Shown: piece after piece, positions 47,289 through 64,000 of the stretch
Numbering within the stretch: the stretch's first letter is position 1
Layout of the letters: each line of letters starts with the position of its first letter
Source: Clytia hemisphaerica
Lineage: Eukaryota > Cnidaria > Hydrozoa > Leptothecata > Clytiidae
Length of the DNA stretch: 64,000 nucleotides
Direction: 5' to 3'
Assembly: GCA_902728285.1 (NCBI GenBank)
Contig: CACVBU010000198.1
Span: 62,001-126,000 of the forward strand
Position numbers and translations under genes: made by a program
Notes under the pieces: model-generated
What the model was told of the DNA's origin: nothing
Database searches by the model: none
Seen by the model: the letters and a program-made list of their open reading frames with translations, nothing else

Positions 47289-47598
47289 ACTTTCAGATAT
47301 TTCATCCATCTTGACTAATCATTGTATGAATATATTTTATATACATTATCATTTAAGGCTCTACAAAACACAGTCTAACATTAATAAATTTGCTGACTAA
47401 ATTTCTCTTTTGGAACAAATTTTATGGACTTATGAAGATATCTTCTTCAAGAAAAGGGGCTGTTTTAGCCAATCTAGAGGAGTGAAATTCGCAAAATTTT
47501 CTAGCCCGTCGGCGCCAACCATGGTGGCGCCTCCTTAGACACTATATTACGTGGCCCGACCACTTAAAATGTCGAGCCGCGGCGCCTGGGCTAACATG

Positions 47599-47933
47599 AG
47601 GACCCTGCCGACGCACCGGACTGTCCGGTGTATTTGTCCGGTGGTAAACAGTATCCTTTCGCTACACCGGACGCAATAAGTCCGGTGTCAGTCCGGTGTT
47701 GCATACAGGGAATTTTGGACGCCGGACATTTATGAAACAAAAATTACGAAGCATCGGACTAATCATGTCCGGTGTTTTGATTGTCCGGTGGCAAAAAAAT
47801 CCTTCTCCGACACCGGACATCCAACTTCCTTAAGTCCGGTGTAAGGATTGTCCGGTGGTAAAAAAAATTCTCATTTTACGCCGGACTTTCGTGTGTCCGG
47901 TGTTTGTTAAGTCCGGTGCGTCGGCAGGGTCCT
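47599..47933. mobile_element. 335-bp hAT-type MITE with 8-bp CTAACATG duplication
   Basis: Ends AGGACCCTGCCGACGCACCG and CGGTGCGTCGGCAGGGTCCT. CTAACATG is repeated directly outside (47591-47598 and 47934-47941). The interior is filled with GTCCGGTG words in both orientations. No coding capacity. Confidence 0.85.
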
Positions 47934-48637
47934 CTAACATGCATATACCCCAATTCACAGACCAACTAGAGCAGTATTACTTCTCTTCAAAGTGTTGACA
48001 TGGAAACATTATGACAAAATTACTTGACAATAGAAAAACGTACCTTTGATCAGAATCACTTTTCTTTTCCCACGACAACATGTCACAAGCTTCGAAGAGC
48101 GTGATTGTAAATGTCTTTTGCCTGCTCTCCCCGCACACTCTCCCCCGTTTTCGCCACTTTTTAAAAAAAATGTAAAAATGGGGTGGTTTCCATAAGGTTG
48201 CGTACTTACTTTTTTTTGCCGCCCCTGTCTCTGAAGGGTGGTGAATATTTTACCGAGTGGATGGGGAAACCAGGCTCACATCTATCAGCCAATCATATTT
48301 TGGACTAATGACGTAATCGCGACTTTATTCTTTTGAAAATTCTAAATAACAAAGATGTCAGATTATGAAGCGTGTAAAAGTGAGGTCATTTGGGAAACGC
48401 AATTCATGGTAATTATAATTATCTTTCCTCAATTAATTACATGTTTTCTTAAATTTGATTTTCATATTACAAGGTGAGAAAACCATGACCAGACAAGTCT
48501 GTGAATTGGGGTATATGCATGTTAGCCTCCACTGATGCAAGTTACCCTTTTTCACGGTATTTTAATGACCAGCCAGGTTAATAGTTTGAGGGCTATGCAA
48601 GTTTCCCTCCATTGATGCAAATTACCTGACTTCACGG

Positions 48638-49989
48638 TAATCACTGCATGGGTGTTTGCAACAAGCAAAAAATGGAAACATTTTTGTATAAATCAGTTTT
48701 GAATAAATTTTGAATGTTCAATGAAGGAACGTTCAATGAAGGTGATCCTAAGTTATCATAGAACACAGATAAATAAAAATATTATCGTGTACTTACATTC
48801 CAATATGAAAAACGATGCACATTGTGGAGGTACTTTTCAAGTAATTTCCAAACATTTCGCTATCATCCACAAGGTCTATTTGAAAATCTTTTTTATGAAA
48901 CGCTTGGAATCATCGTAAACAAAGCCATTCTATTTGACTTTTACCAAAACCCTGTTCATTTGTTCTGAAAATTCAAGAAAACTAATCTTCGAATGTGTTT
49001 AGGGAGTCTATTTACAGTGGTTTAGAGAAAAAAATATTTTCTTCATCCTTAATCAGCAGACTACAGATTACAGATCACACAATTTCCTATAAATTGCAAT
49101 TTTAAACACCTATGAGATTAAAGAAACCTTAATATTATTGTTTTCTTAGCAGCGAAACATGATTATTGAAAGAATAATGAACCCCCGTCCCAGAGTAGTA
49201 CTGAGAATCTTGGCGCTGAAATATTGATCCAATCAGGGCGCCTTTATTGCGAGCGAAAAAGAAAAATACAGCATTGCAGTGCAATGTGTGCAATATCAAA
49301 AGTAAATGGTAATTTCACTGGATTCTTTTGCGAAATTAAAGATGGCAGACAAGGAAATGTGTTGATTTCCCTTTTTGCAGGTTTGTTATTTCACTTTGAA
49401 ACAGCTGTGGCTCGATAGACTCTTAACTGATTGCTAGGCAGAGAAAATAAGTTTCAGTCAGCGATTCCAACCTTCCTATTATTCCTACTCTATTCCTACT
49501 ACTCCTATTATATCTCGAAAGAAGGATGTCGACATGAGCATTTTCGATTTCTTTGCCCAAAAATTTAACACTTCTACAAAGATTTTGTATTAGATGGTTT
49601 GAAATGAAAAAAGATAATAGTTAAAAGCTTTTCTATGTTGAAAAATAACTATTCAACAATGTTCAACTCAAAATTATAGTCCTTGGCTGATACTTCATAT
49701 ATTATTCAGAAAATGAAGTCAAAATCGCTACCTTTTTCCCATGTCGCCATTGCCGACATCTGGCAAATAGGTCGAACCTTCTTTTTTTTCCCATGGCAAA
49801 TAGGTCGAACTTTTTTTTTCCCGTGGCAAATAGGTCGAACCTTAAAAAATACGAACGGCAGTTAAAGGGTTAAACCAAATCCTTTTTTAAAAATAGAACT
49901 TACACAAATGTTGCTAGCAAACTGTCTACCTTAGTCTATCAGCTTATTGCCTGCCGGCTGTAATTGATGGATTGCCAGACTCAACAGAG
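48638..49989. other. Gene-free stretch
   Basis: No exon or RNA gene is seen. Near 49760-49850 there are three tandem copies of a unit containing TGGCAAATAGGTCGAAC. Confidence 0.4.
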
Positions 49990-50237
49990 GTGCCGTGGTA
50001 TAGTGGTAGTCGACCTTGGCTTCTGTGCAGGAGGCCAGGGTTCGATTCCCACTCACGGCAGTTCACTTGGCAAGTGAACGTTCCTTCGCCCGGGTCAACC
50101 CATGCCATGTGAGGGGAATTGGGTAGTCAGTTCAAGGTGCTGACGGGACGCTATCATTAGTAAGCGTCTATAGTTACGAGAATAGGCCTCTAAAGCCTCC
50201 TGTAACTCAACCAAATAGAAATAGAAAAAAAAAACAA
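49990..50237 (+). repeat. tRNA-derived SINE
   Basis: The head has box A TGGTATAGTGG and a perfect box B GGTTCGATTCC, with matching acceptor-stem ends TGCCGTG/CACGGCA. The T and anticodon stems are mispaired, so it is not a tRNA gene. A tRNA-unrelated body follows (to about 50215), then an A-rich tail at 50218-50237. This is the standard SINE layout. Confidence 0.7.
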
Positions 50238-50339
50238 ACAAGTGTGTTACCAGCAAGATGCCGATAGTTTTTCTGGTATCAAGCTGGAAGAATTTTATGT
50301 CCTTAAACATATTTGCTGCGCGAGTATTTTTGGCGAGTA

Positions 50340-50622
50340 TTTTTGGCGAGTAACTCACCAACAGAATCGCGGGTAAATAAAACAGTGTGGTTGGATGATA
50401 AAAAATCATACTAGGTCATAAATTTTAAGGTGGAGGGAATTCAGATGTTTCTCGATGGCTGCTGGATGTAATCTCAGATTTAATAATGATATCAAACATA
50501 ATTATGCATGACATCACTTTCATGATTAGGACAATTTGTTTTGATTTAAATTTGTATTTTAATGACCAGCCAGGTCATTCAATTGAGGGCTATCCACTGA
50601 TGCAAGTTACTCAACTTCACAG
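50340..50622 (-). mobile_element. Partial copy of the TA-flanked element A/B family
   Basis: The right end CAACTTCACAG at 50622 is followed by TA. The body matches the reverse complement of about 53840-54020 and keeps the family's AATGACCAGCCAGGTCATTC phrase. The other end is missing. Confidence 0.5.
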
Positions 50623-50699
50623 TACCTAAAGACAAGATAATTTATCACGTTTTTATTGGCTGAGGGAAAGTAATGCCTGTGGAGTAATTTGCTATTCAA

Positions 50700-52072
50700 T
50701 AGGGGGGGGGGCGTATGGGGTTTCTGATTTCCGAAATTCCGAGCATTTTTGACCTGATTTCCGATATTCCGCAAAAATATTTCACCAATTCCGATACCGA
50801 TTTTTTTTCTGTAGATAATTTTCACTTAAAAAAAAACTTGAATAAAAAAAGGAAGAAACTGTGGGAAAAGAATATTTTTGGCACATACAGTACAACTATT
50901 ACACCCTGCAGACACCGCACACTGCAAAGAGGTGGTACAACACAGAGACCGGAGGACACAAATTTTAGTTTAACCCCCTACCTCAAAAAAGGAAGTTTCT
51001 AAAAGATAATGCGAGCGAAGCGAGCGCGGAAAATTTTCCTTGACTTTTGCTTTAAAATCCGCCCTTTTTCCCTAAAGAAAGTGTTGAGAAGGGTAGTTTT
51101 CCCTGACTTAGAATGGAAAGAGAATATTCTTTCTTGACCAAAAACGTCAATTTTTTCGTGTTGTAGTAAAATAATTATTTCAAAAATAACCCGGCCAGCT
51201 TTACAATAGTCAAAGTGTGTTGACTTTAAAAAAAATAAAAAATAGAGATTCAAAGATTGACTGAAAACCATTAAATTCAAGGCATTCTGGAAAAAAAGCT
51301 CCCTGACTTTTCCCTGACTTTTGAGAAATTTTACGAAAATTCCCTGACTTTTCCAGGTTTTCCCTGACTTTTTTCAAAAAACAAACCATTTTCCAGGTTT
51401 TCCCTGACCGCTGGGAACCCTATTATAGAACTGGATTTTCATCGTTCCGAATGATAGGTGATGATTTGACTCTCAGTAAAATATTAGCGCCTTATTATAA
51501 AATTGTTGACCTTCTCACAAAGCCCTCGAGGCATCGTGCCATTTATCGTACCAGCTTTGGTCCGTTTTGAAAAAGCTTCAATTTTTCACTGCTTACAAAA
51601 GGTCTGCGAATGAAATAAGATTGTGTTGTGGAGCAATCTATACCTATACCCATCATATGTGCGCGCAAACGCCGCTAGGATCTAGCGCGCGCTTGTGCTT
51701 GACGTCATTGATTCAGAAAGCGTCTTTTGTGGATAGAAATTAGTGAGGTTAAGTCCCAAATTGGTAAAATCACGACCATGAAAATTAAACAGGCTAATGA
51801 GTTTCAACCAATCAAATTTCGTATTTTTTCGTCCGTCATCGTGATTATCCTGGTATGCTTAACCTCAGTATTATTTCCGAAGCACACAATCGGATACCGA
51901 GAAACCGAAACTAAAGCTCTTCAGACCATATTTCCGCAGTAAAAAAAGTCATTTTTCCGAAACCGAAGTCTTTTTGGATTCCGAAATACCGAAGTGTTTT
52001 GACGTGATTACCGAAATTCCGCACAAAAACAAGCCCATTTCTGCAATACCGAAATCTCGTACGCCCCCCACT
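50700..52072. mobile_element. Probable inverted-repeat element with TTCCGA/CCGAAAT words
   Basis: GGGGGGGCGTA at the left and TACGCCCCCC at the right bound about 1.37 kb. Both arms consist of ATTCCGA-type words. The middle contains repeated TTTTCCCTGACTT (about 51035-51415) and a nested 125-bp MITE (51743-51867). Non-coding; exact ends uncertain because of the G-run. Confidence 0.45.
51743..51867. mobile_element. Hairpin MITE, GTGAGGTTAAG family, copy 2
   Basis: Shares the GAGTTTCAACCAATCAAATT core and both ends with the copy at 42739-42883. Confidence 0.65.
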
Positions 52073-53697
52073 TCATTAGGCTGCCGCGTTCTCCAAAACA
52101 ACTATTGGTGCAGACTTTCGCCGACAATTTTTCATTAAATTTTGAGGGACATAATTTTGAGGATGACTCTATCTTGAATTAATATTTTCACGGTTTGTGC
52201 TATTTTTGTTATTTTACTGCCAAACTATGCATGTTGTTGGTTGTGAATTGCGTATTATTAGTGCTTTTTGCTTTGATGGTGGTAAACATATTAAAAGTGG
52301 TCTTTTGACATTTTTTGGAATCTAATTTTGAACTAAATCCGCAAAATCAGCAAAATTTAATCCCTGGGAAAATTAATCCCATTAAGGTAGTAAAAAAGCT
52401 GTTTAATCCACTCTTCAGTTTTGCCAGTATCATTGTTTTTGTAGCTGTTGAAGCTAAAAATGACAACTCTTGTTCTTACAAAAAGCCTCTTAATTTTTTA
52501 AATCAACATGAGCCATTTGTTTAATTTATTTAATTAATTCCATTTCCTATTGATTTTCTTTAAAAAAGCTGAAAATTGGAGCATTTCCACTCATTTACCA
52601 CTGTTCTTGCCTGTAATGTTTACTCTCTACCAAACCCATCCTTGTTTTCATATTGAATTACCTGGCTTGAGTATTGCGCAATCAATATTTGGAAAGGTGT
52701 ATTTTAACAGTTGCTATCCCAAATCGATGTTGAAAGTCTTTTTTTCAAATACAAAATTGTAAAGGGACTCAGTGAAGTTTAGAAATAATTGCCCTTTTGC
52801 ATTACCACTTATTCAATGTAGCAATCAAACCTTAAAGCAATTTCATTGGTATTGTTAATAAAAGGGAGATCGGTACTAAAATCTAGGACATCAAGATGTT
52901 CAGTGACATGGTGGTTTACCAATAAAACTTAAGAATCCTTTTAGTACCGTTGGGTACTAAAATACCAAAAACTATTCTTGCATTCAGTCAAACGTTCATG
53001 AAACAGCATTGTTTAAAAGTATCACTTTTTGCAAAAATAAATATTATCAGCACTCTTGAGAAGAATGTGTCAGAGAAGAGAAAATTGTCATGGTGCGCCA
53101 GCCGGTTAAGGCTGGGCCCACGGCAACAACATTTTTATTTAAAAGTTTTTCCACAGATATCGACCTGACTGCCGTTAGAAGACAGAAGACAGAGTTTATG
53201 GGGTAGATCAAGGAGGGAGGCACAAAATGTTGAAGTCTAATTTCAATCGATAACTCATTATACAATATCCAAACATACAATTCCATAAAACATAAATTCA
53301 ATAAAGTTCAACACGTCGAGAAGACGGGAACGCACGATCGACTCGCCTGGCCGGTGCCATTTTCGAACGAACTCTTTACTCCTCCTGGTACCTGGATCTC
53401 TTCTCTCATGTTGATACTCCCTGGCGGGAGGACTTGCTTCGTCCAAGGCTAAAAGCGAAGTGTTTTATCTCCTAATAAAATTTCTATCTAACGTACTCAA
53501 GGCGAGCTTCCATTCAATAGTTACCATAACTACTTACATGAATAATAAAATTGCGGAACTATGTCCTCATGACAAAATTCTTCCTGAAAATACCTAAATT
53601 GGGTGGTCTCTGTGTCTAAATGTCCCTAAAAATTTCAGTACATGGGTACTAAAATACCACTTCTCTAAAATTCTTGACAACCCTTTAAATATTAATG
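52073..53697. other. Gene-free stretch upstream of POLE2
   Basis: No exon is recognised. Diverged repeats of GGTACTAAAATACCA occur near 52960 and 53644. A GC-richer patch lies at 53090-53120. Confidence 0.4.
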
Positions 53698-53699
53698 TA

Positions 53700-54165
53700 C
53701 TGTGAGATCGGGTAACTTGCACCAGTGGAGGCTAACATGCATAGCCCTCAAATGAATGACCTGCCTGGTCATTAAAATAGTTAAATCAAAACAAACTTGA
53801 TTTACAAAATTTACAGATTGTAAAATGTATATCTCCTAATCATGAAAGTGATGCAATGCATAATTATGTTTAATATCATTATTATAATTTGAGATTACAT
53901 GTCAAGCAGCCATTGAGAAACATCTGTATTCCTGCCATCTTAAAATTTATGATCTCGCATGATTTTTTATCATCCAACCGCATTGTTTTAGTTACCTGCT
54001 ATTCTGTTGGCAAGTAACTCACCAAAAAACTCATGCTGCAAATATGATATTCTAAAATGGTAGAGTAGAGCTCTGAAAGGGAACATTTGCTTTGAAATTT
54101 TGCTGTCAAACATTTGATGGCTATGCAAATTTCGCTCTACTGATGCAAGTTACCCAATCTCACGG
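53700..54165. mobile_element. TA-flanked element, A/B family, intact 466-bp copy
   Basis: CTGTGAGATCGGGTAACTTG and CAAGTTACCCAATCTCACGG form the ends, with TA at 53698-53699 and 54166-54167. It serves as the uninterrupted reference for the nested copies at 44158-48637. It ends about 220 bp upstream of the POLE2 start codon. Confidence 0.75.
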
Positions 54166-54383
54166 TATGTCTGAGATTTTAGTACCAACCCCCTGGTTAA
54201 TAGTGATTGATAAATGATAGTTAGTGTTGATGTGTTAGAACTCTTCCATATTTATTTTTACCCTACCTAATATCCCTATCACATATCACATGCTCCTTTT
54301 TCATATTAGCATCAAAAGCTATAAAATCACAAAACAATCAAACAAAACAACTACCCCATACAACTAACAAACTATTAATTAGA

Positions 54384-59936
<5,553 letters not shown>

Positions 59937-60580
59937 GTAAGGTCTCCTCGAAGGATTCAGCATTCATGACAAAATTTGGAATCACTTTAGAAAAATTAGA
60001 TTTAATCCTGACCCGCGAAATTAAGCGAAAAATCAGGGAACTCCTCATCTGCGAAATTAAGTCCCCGCGAAACTTTATCCCATTAAAGTAGTTTAAGCTT
60101 GCGATGAAAGAGCTGGTCATTACTGAATCACATCTTGGAGCTTTCTTTACAATACGGTTTGCGATTTTAAAAGCATGTAGAATCTTTCCCGCTGACTCAC
60201 AGCAATTATATACAGCTTATGATATAATTATGAGAAAAAAAACTTGACATGGCGAACTTGAATTTCCACGTCGATAATTTATCGATCGTAAATTTTTTTA
60301 AAAGTCACTTTCGTTCAGCTTCTTTGGGATTTAAAATCTGTAATCAATTCAAAAGTACTTCTACTCAAAATTTTCAAAATAAAAATATTCAATTGTCACA
60401 GTTTCATTAATATAAACTAGCCGGTACCCGGCGTCGCACGCCGGTTAAGCTGTAGCTGAACGCATTAAAAGTCCTTTGGATGTTGAAGCTGGCTTAAAAA
60501 AACGATCAAATGAATAAAAAGATATCTTCAAAGTTTGACTCTAACCCTCCCCCGAAGATCTTTTTCTCGCTTCGCTCGCA
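59937..60580. other. Start of POLE2 intron, no recognised exon
   Basis: Non-coding. A tract of CGCGAAATTAAG words occurs at about 60012-60080. CCGGCGTCGCACGCCGG at about 60427-60443 is a short perfect GC palindrome of unknown meaning. Confidence 0.4.
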
Positions 60581-60584
60581 TTAA

Positions 60585-61074
60585 AGGGAACGACGCATGG
60601 TATATTTATGAAATGCTGATCTAGCATTGGCAAAAACATCCATACGGAGGAGTATTTAGGAGTGCTGGATCATAACAAAAACCAAAAGTGATTTTATTCC
60701 AAAAAATTTATTCGAAAAAGTGAATATAATTTGCTATAATGTTCAACAACAACACAAAAAGACTTACATAAAACTGAAAGAAAAAAAGAATGTCTTTTTC
60801 TTTTTGAATGAAATCGAGTGCTTCTATTTTTAAATGAAGACATTCTATTGTGAATTTATTCGAAAACTCCTTTGCAATCTTTTTGTTTACATTTTGTCTT
60901 CGTTCACTTTCGTTTACTGTTGAAAACATAACAAAGTTTTAGCTATACTCTTAAACCGCGTATAACTGTCGGTTAAGCCAATCAGCTTTCGGGCTGACAT
61001 CAGCATGTATTTCAGAGTATACCATGGAAGTACCACCAAATCCGACCCCTACTATAAGTATAGCGCTATTGCCT
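60585..61074. mobile_element. TTAA-type non-autonomous element, uninterrupted 490-bp copy
   Basis: Ends AGGGAACGACG and ATAGCGCTATTGCCT, with TTAA outside (60581-60584 and 61075-61078). Same orientation and sequence as the host element at 16226-21316, without the two insertions. A short hairpin-rich non-coding body. Confidence 0.8.
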
Positions 61075-61078
61075 TTAA

Positions 61079-62021
61079 ATACGCCGTCCAGTTTTCGACA
61101 ATTTGAGAAAATGTCATGTTAAAGAGGAGTGAAATGTAGAAATGACAATTCTTCAGGGAAAAGCAGGAAAGCCACAAAGAATAGTGCAACTTTGTTTTTA
61201 TCAGATTTTTAAAAAGATAAATAAGTCAATTCTAAATTGCTATTTTTAAACTCTTGTCATAAATTTTCGAATTTAAACATGTGAAATGACGTACACAGCT
61301 TTTAACAACATCAACGACTTCAATGTTTTTATATGAAGAAAGAGATGGACTAATTTCTTCTCTTGCTTTTCATCGCCCTTTGAATGCTGTTATTGTTCGA
61401 CAAACTTTTTTATTTTTATGTTTTGATTTACATTTGAAATTTTCTTTTCTATAAAAGAAACTTGTTTTGTTTTGAAAGGAATTCGAATGTCATTAATAAA
61501 TACGATCGTTAAATACATTCGAAAACATTTCAAACAAAAGAAAAGAGAAAAACAGGATCGGGCAAAGCTGGGCAGAAATTAAAATTACTAAATGTAGATG
61601 GGCCTTAAATTTCAAAACAAAGTCTAAACCAGGCTCTATCCGATCTGTCAATCGAGAACAAAACATTGCTTGCGAAAACGAAAGTATAACACACCGACAA
61701 AATGACACACACATTACGGCTAGTAATATATAGATTCAGTTAGCATCTATGTTAACAGCAAGATTCCATTTATTATTGCGGAATAATCCTTTGGCAAGAT
61801 CTGCGTACGCGGGAAGTAATTTTGTATATACGTTCGGAAAAATGTCCCCAAAACTGCTACCTCCAACACAAAATGTCGACTTTGCTTTGTATTGAAGAAT
61901 GGCACCTGCTTAGCCAGCGAAAAGAAATATCTACCTTGTAAATTTTATTGGATATTAAATTTTAGTAAAACTTTGCTTCTGTTTTTGTCGTTTTTTTATA
62001 GAAATATACATATTTTTAAAT
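61079..62021. other. Gene-free stretch
   Basis: No exon of POLE2 or other gene is recognised. AT-rich, without a clear repeat. Confidence 0.4.
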
Positions 62022-64000
62022 CAACATAAAACCCCTTTAAACGACCGTTCCGTTTTCGCAAAGCGAAGAAATTTCGACACTAACAAATTATTTTTATAAG
62101 TCAAACTTTTATTGATAATGTTTTCCAACTCAACTCTTTCTTTTTTATAAGAATTTTATAAGAACAATACGAGGCTCAAAAATTAAATACGCCGGGTTTT
62201 GAGCAATTCAAAAACAATTTCAGGCTCAAAGTGCAAAAAAGGACAGCCAAACCTTTAAAAAAATTTACTGGTTCTTATAAAAAATAGTGTAAGTGACAAA
62301 AAAGAACACACATGTTTCTTGTGCAATGGCTGAATGACCAACAACAAAGATATTACATTAGGCTTTAGGCTGGTAGTTTATCTGAATAAATTGAAAGACT
62401 TCTATCCCATCTTTTTGTGAGTTTTTGAAACCATTACTTAGCTCTCTGTAAAACTTTTACAAAGACAAATTTATCAACAATTCAAAAATTATATTATACA
62501 TTTCCCTTCAAAATTTAAAAGAAAATAGTGCGTAGTTTGAAAGATGATCTTGAGCTTTTCAGCCATTAGAACCTAGGTATACAATCTCTCAAAATGTGCT
62601 ACCTCTTTATGATATCATTCACTTCAAATGTAGTATCAATTTTCCGAAAAGGAATCAGCAGCCTAGCAATAATTTCCAGTAAAGTAACTTATCAAGACTA
62701 GTGAGATTTTTTGCGTGATGAAATTTTGTCTTTTTGTGAGTCTATTTTTGCGATATTGTGTGTTCGGCAAAAAGATGTTCCCAATGTTTCATTTATAAAA
62801 TCAATCCAAACCAGTCCAAACTAATTTTTTCAAGAACCTTGCCTTGCAGAATAAAATTAAAAAACTTCTATAATTCATATAAGTATATATATCTAAGTAA
62901 TGCCATTACTTTTTATTAGGCGGTAATAATAACAAGCGTTATCTACAATCTCACGTCAAAGAGTTTATGAAAATATAAGTTGATTCGCCAGTAAAAAACA
63001 CTTTTTTGTGAAAGATATCTTGTTTGAAAATATATTCGAGCTAGCATCAAAAGTAACATACAGGTACTTTTATCATTTAAGTTGTCTTTTGGGCTAAAGT
63101 CATCAATCATGCTTTTGTTATCACTTTATCGTACAAATATAAATCGGCATTATTCTAATTGATGATGATCAAGCTCCAATGTTAAACAAAAATCTCTCGA
63201 GAGTCAGCAAGCGATAATGGAGGAATCAACAATCAATCAAGCCAAATCAAAATGATTCCATTATCGAATAAATATTGAAGAAATCTTCAAAGACGAAAAT
63301 AGCAACTAGTAATTATCATTTTGATTCTGCTTTCCAGTACAGTCTTCTCTTTTGTCTCGTAAACATTGCACGGAATAACATGGAACTGGCACAATTTATA
63401 TTCAGCAGGATAGGACCATTTTATTATTCTCCATCAATCACAATGCAATCTGTTCATACAGTCATAATACTATGTATATTTTGGTTTTATGCTGCTTCTT
63501 TGTTGTGCACGTTCACCCACCAAAACTCTGAAACACTGCTGATTCAGCCAGTCGGCCGATCGGTAGTTAAAAAAGTCACCCATGCCATCACATCAATCAA
63601 GCTCCTTCACCTGAACCCTGAAGACAGAAGAGATGAAAATAATTATAGTTAGAGTAAAATGAAATAAACACACGACCCATATGAATAAAAATAAGCCTGT
63701 GGAAAGAAAACATGGCCATATGCATATGATATCCATGAAACACATGGCCGAGAAAAAAACATTTTGTTTTGTGAGATGAAATCCAATTTAATACAAAAAA
63801 GTCAACACAAAGAAAAAGTACTAATGTAACATTCCAAAGGTAGTTGAAACTATAAAGGTGAAAAAAAAATGAAGATTTACCTTTCAATGGGCCATAAATC
63901 AGTCCAAAAGTTAATGCATGCACCTCAAAAACCGAAGAGATTCGTTGGTTTTCAGGGCCATCTTTGTTGTTTTGAAAATGAAACGCAGAAAAAAAAGACT
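62022..64000 (-). mobile_element. 2.3-kb GCGGAACGACC transposon, copy 3, inverted and cut by the window end
   Basis: Begins CAACATAAAA at 62022, the reverse complement of the right end of copies 1 and 2, and follows them in reverse to the last base of the window; roughly 300 bp should remain outside. AAAT precedes it, matching the ATTT that flanks the other copies. An open frame at 63275-63652 is not preserved in the other copies. Confidence 0.8.

Larger units (their letters stand above)
44344..47588 (+). mobile_element. hAT transposon with ZMYM1-like transposase, 5-bp GGCTA duplication
   Basis: Ends CAGGCGCCGCGGC and GCCGCGGCGCCTG. GGCTA is directly outside (44339-44343 and 47589-47593). 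CAG...CTG-type ends suit hAT; most hATs duplicate 8 bp, and from memory a subgroup with 5 bp (hAT5) exists. A second inner inverted pair, GGTCGGGCCATGGCCCGACC against GTGGCCCGACCAC, strengthens the ends. Confidence 0.8.
44310..48557. mobile_element. TA-flanked element B, nested in A, carrying two further insertions
   Basis: CCGTGAAAAGGGTAACTTGC at 44310 and GCAAGTTACCCTTTTTCACGG ending at 48557 are mirrored and have TA outside (44308-44309 and 48558-48559). Its left arm is cut by a hAT element (44344-47588) and, 10 bp further on in host coordinates, by a 335-bp MITE (47599-47933). Its own 3' body is 47942-48557, with no gene. Confidence 0.65.
44158..48637. mobile_element. TA-flanked element A (outer), interrupted by element B
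   Basis: Left end CCCTGAGATCGGTTAACTTG at 44158 and right end CTGACTTCACGG at 48637 are flanked by TA (44156-44157 and 48638-48639). Its sequence resembles the uninterrupted copy at 53700-54165. A second member of the same family (44310-48557) sits inside it. Confidence 0.65.

Noticed and set aside
49990-50062. Functional tRNA gene
   Set aside because: T stem and anticodon stem do not pair properly, and a SINE body with A-rich tail follows.
63275-63652. 125-codon open frame in copy 3 of the 2.3-kb transposon
   Set aside because: Corresponding frames in copies 1 and 2 are shorter and broken, so there is no sign of a kept protein.

Overview
This window is nuclear DNA from an invertebrate animal. 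It is AT-rich, its genes are split by many short introns with canonical splice sites, and every recognisable host gene is an animal orthologue (SLC2A8/GLUT8, ALDH8A1, ITFG2, POLE2). The density of small transposons, plus hAT and integrase-type elements and expanded G2E3-like HECT genes, would fit a cnidarian or another early-branching marine invertebrate. The sequence alone does not settle the species.

Layout. 236-2087 (+) is a GLUT8-like sugar transporter (4 exons, 479 aa). 4606-10604 (+) is an ALDH8A1-like 2-aminomuconate-semialdehyde dehydrogenase (11 coding exons, 485 aa) whose introns hold several transposons, including a 992-bp foldback with 365-bp arms. 10994-13236 (+) is an ITFG2-like KICSTOR subunit (5 exons, 517 aa). 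13237-21560 holds only repeats: a 490-bp-class TTAA element that was hit twice by the same 2.3-kb transposon. 44158-48637 is a four-element nest (TA element in TA element, plus a hAT with a ZMYM1-like transposase and a 335-bp MITE). 54384-59936 (+) is the 5' half of POLE2, with a U12-type AT-AC intron and a GC-AG intron. Its phosphoesterase half is not in the window. 59937-64000 holds a second TTAA element and a third, truncated copy of the 2.3-kb transposon in inverse orientation.

Most notable is 21567-39797: an 18.2-kb segment bounded by inverted repeats of about 330-350 bp and by a perfect 6-bp direct repeat, CCTTTT. Just inside the left repeat is a DDE integrase/transposase on the + strand. 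Ending just inside the right repeat is a complete, phase-consistent 8-exon gene on the - strand for a 798-aa HECT-type E3 ubiquitin ligase with its catalytic cysteine. The structure says the ubiquitin ligase is cargo of, or a component of, a giant DNA transposon. The integrase carries one frameshift while the ligase reading frame is intact. Many younger MITEs have landed in the ligase introns.

The four host genes have no obvious common pathway. They act in sugar transport at endolysosomes, kynurenine catabolism, mTORC1 amino-acid sensing and leading-strand replication.
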